Under the pieces are notes generated by a model, which had not been told where the DNA came from, searched no databases, and saw only the letters and a list, made by a program, of their open reading frames with translations. DNA of 22,232 nt from an uncultured Blautia sp. (GTDB lineage: Bacteria; Bacillota; Clostridia; Lachnospirales; Lachnospiraceae). The stretch spans positions 1 to 22,232 of the forward strand of contig CABSEJ010000035.1 of NCBI GenBank assembly GCA_902476765.1, in the 5' to 3' direction. A program made the translations under genes and the position numbers. Below, one piece after another: positions 1 through 7,708 of this stretch; position 1 is the stretch's first letter, and each line of letters opens with the position of its first letter.

Positions 1-440
1 GGTACAGATCGAGCCGGTGGAGCCATGAAGATGCACCGCTCACCGTTAAAAACACCTTCTTCCCCCAAGCGAAATTCACCTGATTCCTCCACGAGATACT
101 TTGTCATAATCCCATGGAGTTTCTTTAAGTGTCGAATGTTATAAGGATCAATCTCCGAGAATTTCTCATAGGCAGCATAAGCATTTTTTACTTCCTGAAT
201 TTCTTTTTGTTCTCCAAGTACAACCTTACCATTAATAACATCTCTTACCTGTCCTAAAGTCAAAGAATTAGCTTCAATTTTCAACGAAGAATGTATAGAT
301 TTAATTCTATTGTTTTTTCTCAAATGCGGTTTTGCTTCAAGATTATTGGTAGCCGTTATGTGTCCGATCTTCTCAGAAATTGACGATACATACGACAAAA
401 TTTCATTTGTTATTCTAAAAGGCGGTTTATATTCTCCCAT
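1..440 (-). CDS. Fic/DOC-family protein, class II, N-terminal part (runs off window)
   Basis: The first 146 codons of a gene that continues past position 1. The protein begins MGEYKPPFRITNEILSYV. Around residues 50-60 it has HSSLKIEANSL, which fits the (S/T)xxxE(G/N) inhibitory-helix motif of class II Fic proteins. In this family the helix lies N-terminal to the Fic core and blocks the ATP site. Family members move AMP or another nucleotide moiety onto target proteins. The catalytic HxFx(D/E)GNGR motif would lie outside the window, so activity cannot be judged. The later GEFRLGEEGVF and MAPPARSV segments are also usual in Fic proteins. The start is chosen because GGAGGTGC precedes the ATG by a few bases. 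The gene is visibly AT-rich, unlike the uronate operon beside it, and has its own promoter. A housekeeping role or a mobile toxin-like role are both possible. Confidence 0.85.
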   Translation of the reverse strand, partial: MGEYKPPFRITNEILSYVSSISEKIGHITATNNLEAKPHLRKNNRIKSIHSSLKIEANSLTLGQVRDVINGKVVLGEQKEIQEVKNAYAAYEKFSEIDPYNIRHLKKLHGIMTKYLVEESGEFRLGEEGVFNGERCIFMAPPARSV

Positions 441-487
441 AAAAGCACCTCCATGTTCTTGCTCATTTTCTTGCGTATTTTCTTGTT

Positions 488-516
488 ATTATACAAGCAT
501 CTGACGCAAATTTCAA
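488..516 (-). promoter_or_regulatory. Sigma-A promoter of the Fic gene
   Basis: On the minus strand, TTGAAA (511-516), a 17-base spacer and TATAAT (488-493) form a near-consensus promoter. The Fic start codon lies about 48 bases downstream. Between them is a 12-base unit present three times (453-488, core TTTTCTTG on the + strand), making an A-rich repetitive leader. Confidence 0.75.
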
Positions 517-642
517 TGCTCCTAAAAAATATAAGTTATTTTACTTTGTTTCAATCCATTCCGGATATCTAGAAAGTCGCAATGTTTCCTTACCGACTGT
601 TCGGAGATAATATGGGATTCCTGTAGTCATTTTATCATAAAG

Positions 643-674
643 AAAGGAATCTGCCTATTCAAACAGACTCCTTT
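643..674 (-). terminator. Secondary terminator-like hairpin
   Basis: Arms 643-653 and 664-674 pair over 11 positions, with one G-T wobble on the minus strand. On that strand the stem is followed by CTTTATGAT, a weak T-run. It lies 60 bases past the stronger hairpin at 733-785 and would back it up. Confidence 0.5.
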
Positions 675-732
675 CGATAACACTTAAGTTTATGATGTTG
701 GGCAGAGCAGGAGGGTATTTTTACCATTACAC

Positions 733-786
733 AAGAAAGGCCCGGCAAAGGAACTGCTTCTGCATTCCCTGCCGGGCTCTTTCTTT
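733..786 (-). terminator. Terminator at the end of the uronate operon
   Basis: A long stem contains GCCCGGCA (minus strand) pairing with TGCCGGGC, extended on both sides by AAAG/CTTT-type pairs. It starts 14 bases after the stop of the last gene of the operon. T-runs lie on both sides, so it may work in both directions. Confidence 0.75.
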
Positions 787-799
787 TATTTTTGTATTC

Positions 800-1582
800 C
801 TATAAATCCCTTCCGTACACTTCGATTTGGCTCAAAGCCGGAAAAGGAGAAGGCTCCTGAGAAGGAATCAGATTGGATAATTCCAGCCAGCGGATTTTTT
901 TCTTTTCAAATGAAAATTCCTGGGCCTCTCCTGTTTTTTTCATGGAAAACTCCATTTGCTCTCCGTCAGAAAAAGTAACGGTTATTTTTTCCCACCAGTT
1001 ATCATGGGGAAAATCCGCCCGGAGATAAAAAGTCAGGCAATCCACCTCTACCTGACGGCCAAAATCCAGTTTCAGTCTGGCTTCCGGATTCCGGTTAATG
1101 CCCCAGGACTCATAAGGCCACTCCCCGTGGCAGGAATTAGCCGTAATACCATCTATGGCATTGCTGGCCGCAAACACAGATTCGCCTCTTGTCTCCACAT
1201 TAGCTGTGGCATGAGGAAAGGAAGTTTTATTTTCGTGCTGGTCATTTACATTCACCGCCAGATTCCGGTAAGCTTTTATTTCAAACTCCTTTGCCATTCT
1301 GGCACGAATCAGATGCTTCTCACCGGAGAAAGCCTTTGGCGGCAGATTTATCCTTTTCTCTCCAAAGGGAATTCTGTAATGCACATCTCCTGTGAGATAA
1401 ATCATGGAATACCCTAATGCCTCGTCCACCTGAAGCCATACATAGCAGGGACTGGGAGAAGCTTCCAGAAAAATCTGGTCTCCTTCCTGATATTCCCGGG
1501 TAAGGGGTAAATTCGCCTCTTTCTCTCCCCTGCTCAAGCCGGCAGTCTTTCCGTTTTTATCAATTACTTTCAGACAAAGCAT
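800..1582 (-). CDS. Discoidin (F5/8C)-like cytoplasmic protein of the uronate operon
   Basis: A 260-residue protein. The C-terminal part (about residues 118-260) resembles a coagulation factor 5/8 type C or discoidin sugar-binding domain: NVETRGESVFAASNAIDG, then RLKLDFGRQVEVDCLTFYLRAD, ending in SQIEVYGRDL. The N-terminal 110 residues look beta-rich and are not recognised. There is no signal peptide or membrane segment, so the protein should be cytoplasmic, although this fold usually binds glycans outside the cell. It starts 4 bases after the dhuI-like stop, and its ribosome site (CAGGAG) overlaps that gene's end, so the two are translationally linked. It probably binds or processes a uronate-derived sugar, but no catalytic residues can be assigned. 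Last gene of the operon. Confidence 0.8.
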   Translation of the reverse strand: MLCLKVIDKNGKTAGLSRGEKEANLPLTREYQEGDQIFLEASPSPCYVWLQVDEALGYSMIYLTGDVHYRIPFGEKRINLPPKAFSGEKHLIRARMAKEFEIKAYRNLAVNVNDQHENKTSFPHATANVETRGESVFAASNAIDGITANSCHGEWPYESWGINRNPEARLKLDFGRQVEVDCLTFYLRADFPHDNWWEKITVTFSDGEQMEFSMKKTGEAQEFSFEKKKIRWLELSNLIPSQEPSPFPALSQIEVYGRDL

Positions 1583-1586
1583 ACTC

Positions 1587-2234
1587 TCACTCCTGACAGC
1601 CTAAAATTTCTTTCACGCAGGCAGCCAGCTTCTGGCATTTACAATTTTTAAAGAAGTATTCCTGGAAATGCTCTCCTGCCAATGCGCCTTTTACCAGTTC
1701 CTGGTCCAGCTCTTTCAGAATATCTGTAATATCTCTGTAGGTAACTGTTTTGACCTGGTCCAGAATTCTCTTATTGGTCTGCTCCGGAACTGCTCTTTCT
1801 CTGGGATAACCCTGACCGCTCTCCTCACAGAACAGCTTTTCAAAAATATACTCCAGATTCAGGTCTCCGCCCCAGCCGTAGCCTTTGGCAAAAGGAATGG
1901 CGATAGCATTGCCGTCATTTATCTGGGCAAAGGTATAGGCGTCCAGAGGGTCTTCCACATGGCCGCAGATAACTCCTGGGAAGGAATTGCAGGCCAGCAT
2001 AGCACCTTCTCCGGTGCCGCAGCCTGTAATTACATAATCCGCTGCTCCTCCATTTAACAGAACAGCAGCCAGGATTCCCACCTGTACATAGGTAAGCTGT
2101 GCCTTATCCTCTGCTGTATACATTCCATAATTATCCACAATAAAGCCCATAGGCTCCACTACTTTTTTCAATGCGTTTTCAATCTGGCTGTTTTTCCCTG
2201 CCTGACTGTTTTCATTTATCAATGCAATTCTCAT
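1587..2234 (-). CDS. dhuI: RpiB/LacAB-fold uronate isomerase, DhuI-like
   Basis: A 215-residue protein of the RpiB/LacA/LacB superfamily, longer than the usual ~150-residue RpiB. It begins MRIALINENSQAGKN and carries TGCGTGEGAMLACNSFPGV (residues ~70-88), the RpiB-type phosphate/sugar loop in which Cys72 matches the catalytic cysteine position of the family. PLDAYTFAQINDGNA and GYGWGGDL follow. As I recall the family, streptococcal DhuI has this length and pattern. DhuI converts 4-deoxy-L-threo-5-hexosulose-uronate to 3-deoxy-D-glycero-2,5-hexodiulosonate in glycosaminoglycan breakdown. Its position after kduD fits that role. This is the same reaction assigned to KduI, encoded two genes upstream. 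The start has GAGGAG about 9 bases ahead. The RpiB fold is clear; the exact substrate is inferred. Confidence 0.8.
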   Translation of the reverse strand: MRIALINENSQAGKNSQIENALKKVVEPMGFIVDNYGMYTAEDKAQLTYVQVGILAAVLLNGGAADYVITGCGTGEGAMLACNSFPGVICGHVEDPLDAYTFAQINDGNAIAIPFAKGYGWGGDLNLEYIFEKLFCEESGQGYPRERAVPEQTNKRILDQVKTVTYRDITDILKELDQELVKGALAGEHFQEYFFKNCKCQKLAACVKEILGCQE

Positions 2235-2276
2235 ATTTTTTATCTCCTCTTCCCTAATTTAATACCTGCAAGCCGG

Positions 2277-3080
2277 TTATTTCGGCTGTTTTCCGATATA
2301 GGCCAGAATACCGCCGTCCACATATAAAATATGTCCGTTTACAAAATCAGAAGCCTTGGAAGCCAGGAACAGAGCCGGGCCCATTAAATCTTCCGGCGTT
2401 CCCCAGCGTGCTGCCGGAGTTTTACCGATGATAAACTGGTCAAATGGATGTCTGGAACCATCTGGCTGTATCTCCCGCAAAGGAGCTGTCTGTGGAGTAG
2501 CAATATATCCCGGTCCAATGCCGTTACACTGAATGTTGTATTCTCCATATTCGGAAGCAATGTTTTTTGTCAGCATTTTCAATCCACCTTTAGCTGCCGC
2601 ATAGGCAGAAACAGTCTCTCTTCCCAGCTCGCTCATCATAGAACAAACATTGATAATTTTTCCCTGTCCTTTGTTTATCATACCTGGGATAACAGCTTTC
2701 GACACAATAAAAGGAGCATTTAAATCAATGTCGACCACCTGGCGGAACTCCTCCACGCTCATATCTGTCATGGGAATCCGCTTAATGATTCCTGCATTGT
2801 TTACTAGAATATCAATAACGCCTAATTCTTTCTCAATATCTGCCACCATCTGGGCCACCTGTTCTTCGTCCGTTACATCGCAGATATATCCTTTTGCCTG
2901 AATTCCTTTTTCCTCATAGTCCTTCAACGCCTTATCCAGATGCTCCTTGCTTCTGCAGTTAAAAGCAATTTTAGCTCCTGCCAGTCCGTAGGCTTCTGCA
3001 ATTGCAAATCCGATACCATAAGCAGCTCCTGTTACCAGAGCCACCTTTCCTTCTAATGAAAAGTTTTTTAATATATCCAT
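2277..3080 (-). CDS. kduD: 2-dehydro-3-deoxy-D-gluconate 5-dehydrogenase (KduD/DhuD)
   Basis: A 267-residue classical short-chain dehydrogenase. The cofactor loop TGAAYGIG is at residues 17-24, NNAG at 94-97, and the catalytic Ser147, Tyr160 and Lys164 (YAAAK) are all present. The C-terminal HILYVDGGILAYIG is typical of KduD. It reduces 3-deoxy-D-glycero-2,5-hexodiulosonate to 2-keto-3-deoxygluconate in the cytoplasm, the step after the KduI/DhuI isomerisation. It lies 23 bases after kduI and 42 bases before the dhuI-like gene, so one transcript is likely. KdgK and KdgA, which complete the pathway, are not in the window. Confidence 0.93.
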   Translation of the reverse strand: MDILKNFSLEGKVALVTGAAYGIGFAIAEAYGLAGAKIAFNCRSKEHLDKALKDYEEKGIQAKGYICDVTDEEQVAQMVADIEKELGVIDILVNNAGIIKRIPMTDMSVEEFRQVVDIDLNAPFIVSKAVIPGMINKGQGKIINVCSMMSELGRETVSAYAAAKGGLKMLTKNIASEYGEYNIQCNGIGPGYIATPQTAPLREIQPDGSRHPFDQFIIGKTPAARWGTPEDLMGPALFLASKASDFVNGHILYVDGGILAYIGKQPK

Positions 3081-3103
3081 TTTTTACCCTTTCTGCAAAA
3101 TGC

Positions 3104-3967
3104 TTACCGCAAATCTTTATTCGCAATATTATCCATATCATCAAAATCCTGGTTTTCTCCCGCCATACCCCAAATAAAGGTATAGGCTTGTGAACCACAT
3201 CCGGAGTGAATAGACCAGCTTGGAGAAATCACGGCTTCCTGGTTTCTCATAATAATATGTCTGGTTTCTGCAGGCTCTCCCATAACGTGCATGACAAAGG
3301 CATCTTCCGGAATATCGAAATAAAGATAAACCTCCATTCTTCTGTCATGAGTATGACTTGGCATGGTATTCCAAACGCTTCCGAGCTCCAGTTTTGTCAT
3401 TCCCATTTCCAGCTGACAGCTTTCTACCTGTCCCGGAAGAATATATTTACAGATGGTTCTGTGATTGGACTGCTCCAGGCTTCCAAGCTCTACCTTATTT
3501 TCATCCTTTATTATCACAATCCCTTCCTCCTGCTGGCCTTCCGGTTTAATCAGCACTGTAGGGTAGGTATGATGGGCCGGCGTACTGTTAAAGTAAAATT
3601 TGGCCGGTGTTTTTTCATCTTGGCTTCCAAAGGAAATCTCTCTGGCTCCCTTGCCGATATACATACCTTCTCTGGGAGCCACCTTGTAAACCCTGCCGTC
3701 AATGGTAATACTGCCTGGCCCTCCTATGTTGATAATTCCCATTTCTCTTCTCTGAAGGAAATACTGGGCACGAAGCTCCTCTCCTGCCTTAAGCTGCAGG
3801 TCCTCTTTACCCGGGACCGCTGCTCCGGTAATAATACGGTCAATATGACTGTATACCATTTTGATTTCTCCCGGAGTGAACAGGTCCTGAATCAAAAATT
3901 CTTCACGCAGACGGTCTGTCGTGTAATGCTTCACGTCTCTTGGAGAAGCTGCTGTTCTAATTTCCAT
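3104..3967 (-). CDS. kduI: 5-keto-4-deoxyuronate isomerase (KduI)
   Basis: A 287-residue cupin-fold enzyme, close to the usual ~278. It isomerises 4-deoxy-L-threo-5-hexosulose-uronate, the product of unsaturated galacturonate or glucuronate units, to 3-deoxy-D-glycero-2,5-hexodiulosonate. The zinc ligands are visible: His205 and His207 in MPSHTHDRRMEVY, Glu212, and His254 in SPSWSIHSG. GGPGSITIDG and NTMPSHTHDRRMEVYLYF are family signatures. The reading frame stays open 63 codons further upstream to 4156, but the start at 3967 (MEIRTAASPRDVKHY) matches the family's N-terminus and has AGAGGTG six bases ahead. It is the first gene of the operon. No confident promoter was found upstream. Confidence 0.94.
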   Translation of the reverse strand: MEIRTAASPRDVKHYTTDRLREEFLIQDLFTPGEIKMVYSHIDRIITGAAVPGKEDLQLKAGEELRAQYFLQRREMGIINIGGPGSITIDGRVYKVAPREGMYIGKGAREISFGSQDEKTPAKFYFNSTPAHHTYPTVLIKPEGQQEEGIVIIKDENKVELGSLEQSNHRTICKYILPGQVESCQLEMGMTKLELGSVWNTMPSHTHDRRMEVYLYFDIPEDAFVMHVMGEPAETRHIIMRNQEAVISPSWSIHSGCGSQAYTFIWGMAGENQDFDDMDNIANKDLR

Positions 3968-4216
3968 AGCTAACACCTCTTTAAATTTTTCTGTTATAGA
4001 AAGTGTATCATGAAGAGAAAAACAATTTCTTTCTTTTCTTATACAAAATATTGCAAATCTTGAACTGTCTGCATTCTTCTCTTTTGCCGGATAGAATTCC
4101 TCTGTCTTATTTATTTTTTCGATTGATTGGTTTTGATATTTTGCCAGAACTGGCATGAAAGCTTTCCCACATACCTACATCAGCAGATATGTGGGTGTTA
4201 TGTACAGATGCCATCC
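3968..4216. promoter_or_regulatory. Region between the haem and uronate operons with clustered palindromes
   Basis: This 249-base stretch should hold the kduI promoter, but no hexamer pair is convincing (weak TATAAC near 3990 and TATAAG near 4050 on the minus strand). At its haem-operon end are a palindrome TGCCAG-AA-CTGGCA (4142-4155), the perfect GAAAGCTTTC (4157-4166) and an 8-bp stem (4166-4173 with 4188-4195). The first could be an operator; the last could help end the haem operon. Confidence 0.4.
4166..4195 (-). terminator. Possible terminator hairpin of the haem operon
   Basis: CCCACATA (4166-4173) pairs perfectly with TATGTGGG (4188-4195) across a 14-base loop, about 22 bases after the last haem-operon stop. 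On the minus strand it is followed by AAAGCTTTC rather than a T-run, so termination may be weak or may need a factor. Confidence 0.4.
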
Positions 4217-5956
4217 TCATGACAGCCGCCCCTGTTTCATCTCAAACACCTGGTCCGCCAGGTTCATGGTGGACCGTCTGTGGGACACCAGCACCACGGT
4301 TTTGTCTCCTCTCTCTTCTTTCAGGGATTTCAGGATGATTCCCTCATTCAGAGCATCCAGATTGCTGGTGGGCTCGTCCAGAAGCAGAAATGGTGCGTCG
4401 TGGAGAAAAGCCCGGGCAATACCAATTCGCTGTCTTTCTCCTCCTGACAAAGTGTCGCCCAATTCTCCCACCTCTGTGTCATATCCCTTAGGCAGAGTCT
4501 GGATAAAGTCATGGATGGAAGCTTTCCTGGCCGCCTCCATAATCTCTTCTCTGGTGGCTCCCGGTTTTCCGATTCCAATATTGTTGGCAATAGAATCATG
4601 GAAAAGATGAGTCTCTTGTGTGACATAGGACTCCATATGCCTTAAGTCTCCTGTATTGATGTTCCGGACGTCCTTTCCGCTTATTTTCACTTGTCCTCCC
4701 TGCACATCCCAGAAGCGCATAAACAGCTTCAGTAGGGTAGACTTTCCGGAACCGCTGGCTCCGTGTATGCCAATAATCCTTCCTTTTGGGATTTCCATAG
4801 AATAATCCTGGAGAATCTGCTCCTGGCCATAGGAAAAATCCACATGCTCTGCAGTTCCTCCCTGGAATCGGGTTTCCTCCTGTCCGGACAATTCCTTCAC
4901 CTTGGGTTCCTCCTCAAGAAGAGAAAGCACCCTCTCCCCGCTGGCTAAAGTCTGATTCAAATTATTGGAAAGACTGGCCAAGGCAGTAACCGGTCCAAAA
5001 GAGCCCATCAGGCCTATAGGGGCTATAAGCATTGCCGTGGTATCCACATTTCCTATCTGATATAAACCTGCCATCAAAAACAATTCTGCAAGGGAAAAGC
5101 CCAAAATAGCCAGGTTTGTCACAGACCTTTGGGAAGCTTCCAGGCGATTCAGACCTTTTTGCAGTCCGCCCAATCCCTTGGACAGTTCTTCCATCTTGCG
5201 CCCTCTTTCTTCTCCTGTCTGATACTGAATGGTCTCGTCTAATCCCCGGAGAGAATCCAGAATAAAACTATTCAGATTCCCGAAAGCATTGCGAAATTCC
5301 ATTCCTTTGTCAGCTCCCCTTTTCCCGTATACCAGGGGAATCACAGCTCCCACTGTCAGGTATCCGGCCAGTGCCGGAAGAAGGGCAAACGGAGAAAGAT
5401 TTCCCAGAAATCCCAGCATAAGCAGGGAAGTCAGCACCGCTATGGCCACCGGGGAAATGGTGTGGGCATAAAAGACCTCCAAAAGCTCTATATCTGAGGT
5501 AAGCACGGAAATCAGATTTCCTTTGTCTCTCCCCTCCAGCTTAGCCGGACAGAGTTTACGCAAAGCCTTGAACACCTTATGCCGGATTATGGCCAGCAGC
5601 TTAAAGGCTATAAAATGATTACAATACTGCTCACCATAATGAAGGATTCCCCGCAGCAGGGCCAAAATTCCAAGAGCTGCAAACAGCGTCTTTACCCCTG
5701 CTGTTCCCAGGCTTCCTCCTATCAGAATTTCCGTGCCTAAGGTTTCCGGCAATATATGTAGAATACCCCAGCCAGCTAAAATGGTCAGAAAAATAGCGCA
5801 GAGATACCCTGCAGTCCCCAGGAAAACAGCACAGAGCATAATAGGAAGCAGAGGCTTTACCAGTCCTATAAGCTTTCCCATTATCTGAAGCCCGCTTCTT
5901 CTTCCAGCCTCCCCTTCTCTCTTGTTTATCCCTTCATACTTTTGCTGTCTTTTCAT
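4217..5956 (-). CDS. CydC-like half of a heterodimeric ABC exporter
   Basis: A 579-residue fused permease-ATPase. About six membrane helices occupy residues ~30-330. The nucleotide-binding domain has Walker A GASGSGKST (399-407), Q-loop Gln447, signature LSGGERQ (503-509), Walker B FLLLDE (523-528) and the H-loop SHR (558-560). The layout matches the CydC half of thiol/haem ABC exporters. The start overlaps the stop of the preceding CydD-like gene by 4 bases, so the two subunits are probably made in equal amounts. AGGAGG lies 7 bases before the ATG. E. coli CydDC is linked to cytochrome bd assembly, with thiols or haem as proposed substrates. No cytochrome bd genes are present here, so a haem or haem-stress role in this operon is an inference. 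It is the last gene of the operon. Confidence 0.8.
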   Translation of the reverse strand: MKRQQKYEGINKREGEAGRRSGLQIMGKLIGLVKPLLPIMLCAVFLGTAGYLCAIFLTILAGWGILHILPETLGTEILIGGSLGTAGVKTLFAALGILALLRGILHYGEQYCNHFIAFKLLAIIRHKVFKALRKLCPAKLEGRDKGNLISVLTSDIELLEVFYAHTISPVAIAVLTSLLMLGFLGNLSPFALLPALAGYLTVGAVIPLVYGKRGADKGMEFRNAFGNLNSFILDSLRGLDETIQYQTGEERGRKMEELSKGLGGLQKGLNRLEASQRSVTNLAILGFSLAELFLMAGLYQIGNVDTTAMLIAPIGLMGSFGPVTALASLSNNLNQTLASGERVLSLLEEEPKVKELSGQEETRFQGGTAEHVDFSYGQEQILQDYSMEIPKGRIIGIHGASGSGKSTLLKLFMRFWDVQGGQVKISGKDVRNINTGDLRHMESYVTQETHLFHDSIANNIGIGKPGATREEIMEAARKASIHDFIQTLPKGYDTEVGELGDTLSGGERQRIGIARAFLHDAPFLLLDEPTSNLDALNEGIILKSLKEERGDKTVVLVSHRRSTMNLADQVFEMKQGRLS

Positions 5957-7689
5957 CCCCTGGCCTCCTTTCCATACTTCTCCAATTCCATCTGAAATTG
6001 ATACAGCTTCTTATAATCTCCTCCTGCAGCCATCAGCTCTTCATGGGTTCCTGCCTGGGAAACAGCTCCGTCTTTCAGCATATAAATCCGCCCTGCTTCC
6101 ACCACATTGGCAAGGCGGTGAGAAATCAACAGAATGGTTCTGGTCCTGGCCAGCTCACGGATAACTTTCATTATCATTTCCTCGCTGTCGGCGTCAATAT
6201 TGGAGGTCGCTTCGTCGAAAATATAAATAGGTGTGTCATGGAGCAATGCCCTGGCAATGGCCAGTCTCTGGCATTGACCGCCGGAAAAATTGCTGCCTTT
6301 TTCCAGTACCTGAGTCTTAAGTCCCTGCTGCCCCTCCAAATAGCCCCAGAGGTTTACTCTCTTTAAGGCCTGTATCAGTTCATCTTTTTCTGCATCCGGT
6401 TTTCCCATCCGCAGATTGTCCTCCACGGTTCCCTTAAACAGATAGCTGTTGTGGCTCACCAGGGTAATATGTTCCATCCGGCTTTTTTCTGATACACGGA
6501 ATAATTCCTTTCCCCCCAGCATTACACTGCCCTCATACCCTCTGTTGCGCCCTGTAAGGATGGAGGCTATGGTACTTTTTCCGCAGCCCGAGGTTCCCAC
6601 AATAGCCGTAAAACTTCCCCGTGGAAGCTCCATGGAAATACCTTTCAGGATTTCTCTTTGGGGTTCATAAGCATACCGGACCTCAGAAAGGCGGATACCC
6701 GGATTCTTTTCTTTCAGCTCCTCTCCCTGAATCTCAGGCTCCGGTAAATCTAAAAGAGCAAATATCTTATCACTGGCCGCCATACCGTTCATGGCGATAT
6801 GAAAAAAGGAGCCTAAAAGCCGGAGAGGGATAAAAAATTCCGAAGCCAAAAGCACCAACATCAAGGCACCATGAAGGCTGACAGCTTCTGCCTGAAACTG
6901 GGTGAGCGTTACCGTCATTCCAACCGCAGCTCCTCCGTAAGCGATAATATCCATAACACTGGTGGAATTCAGCTGCATAGTAAGGACCTTCATGGTAATC
7001 TTCCGGAACCGCTGGGACTCCCGGTCCATACTCTCTGCTTTTTCCTGGTCTGCCTGATAGATTTTCAGTGTAGTTAATCCCTGGAGATTTTCCAGGAAAC
7101 TGTCTCCAAGCTCCGTATAAATCCCCCAATATTTAGACAGCAGCCTCTTGGCCAGTTTCTGCACTGCCACAATAGACAAAGGGATCAAAGGCACACAGAT
7201 GAGCAGTACCAGGCTGGCTTTCCAATTAACAAAGGATAACAGCACAAATAGGGTCAGAGGAGCCAGCAGGCTATAGAAAAGCTGGGACAGATATTTTCCA
7301 AAATAGGTTTCCAGCTGTTCCACACCTTCTGCAGCCATCTGCACCACCTGAGCAGTAGACACTTTTTCCCGGTATCCGGCTCCCAGCCGCAGAAGCTTTC
7401 CGTAAATTTTTTCCCTGAGAATCCTCTTTACATCCACACTGGCCAGGTAAGAGGCATGGGAGGCCTGCCGGTCGCAAAAAAACCGCAGTCCCATGGCCGC
7501 CGCCATAACAGCACCATACCCAAATGCTCCTTTTCCGGTTATCTCCCGAAAAAGAGACTTCTCCAGAACCATGGACACACAATAAATCACCAGTACCTGG
7601 CAAAGCAGAGACAGCCACTGCCAGACTACCTGATACAGAATATATTTTTTAGCATGGGTTAAAAGCCCAATCAGTCGTTTTTTAATCAT
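5953..7689 (-). CDS. CydD-like half of a heterodimeric ABC exporter
   Basis: A 578-residue fused permease-ATPase, partner of the CydC-like gene that overlaps it by 4 bases. The membrane domain covers residues ~15-310. YFGKYLSQLFYSLLAPLTLF (129-148) is characteristic of CydD-type subunits. The nucleotide-binding domain has Walker A GTSGCGKST (365-373), signature FSGGQ (468-472) and Walker B YIFDE (489-493), with Glu493 as the expected catalytic base. The Q-loop position reads LVSHNSYLF (about 410-418), with His in place of the usual Gln. In the partner this position is a normal Gln. The gene starts 19 bases after the DUF454 gene. Substrate unknown; haem or a thiol are candidates from family and context. 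A generic multidrug exporter is the alternative. Confidence 0.8.
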   Translation of the reverse strand: MIKKRLIGLLTHAKKYILYQVVWQWLSLLCQVLVIYCVSMVLEKSLFREITGKGAFGYGAVMAAAMGLRFFCDRQASHASYLASVDVKRILREKIYGKLLRLGAGYREKVSTAQVVQMAAEGVEQLETYFGKYLSQLFYSLLAPLTLFVLLSFVNWKASLVLLICVPLIPLSIVAVQKLAKRLLSKYWGIYTELGDSFLENLQGLTTLKIYQADQEKAESMDRESQRFRKITMKVLTMQLNSTSVMDIIAYGGAAVGMTVTLTQFQAEAVSLHGALMLVLLASEFFIPLRLLGSFFHIAMNGMAASDKIFALLDLPEPEIQGEELKEKNPGIRLSEVRYAYEPQREILKGISMELPRGSFTAIVGTSGCGKSTIASILTGRNRGYEGSVMLGGKELFRVSEKSRMEHITLVSHNSYLFKGTVEDNLRMGKPDAEKDELIQALKRVNLWGYLEGQQGLKTQVLEKGSNFSGGQCQRLAIARALLHDTPIYIFDEATSNIDADSEEMIMKVIRELARTRTILLISHRLANVVEAGRIYMLKDGAVSQAGTHEELMAAGGDYKKLYQFQMELEKYGKEARG

Positions 7690-7708
7690 ATTTTTGTTTC
7701 CTATCTTC

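Larger units (their letters stand above)
441..799. other. Gene-free stretch between the Fic gene and the uronate operon
   Basis: No convincing gene is present. The stretch holds the Fic leader and promoter (about 450-516), then AT-rich sequence without recognised signals to about 640. Two hairpins (643-674 and 733-785) follow, facing the end of the uronate operon. Confidence 0.6.

Noticed and set aside
3206..3973. A 255-codon open frame on the + strand
   Set aside because: It lies entirely antisense to kduI, has no ribosome site or family resemblance, and follows from the codon use of the real gene.
3968..4156. N-terminal extension of KduI by 63 residues
   Set aside because: The extension is AT-rich, lacks a ribosome site and is absent from the known family N-terminus; the start at 3967 has a good ribosome site.
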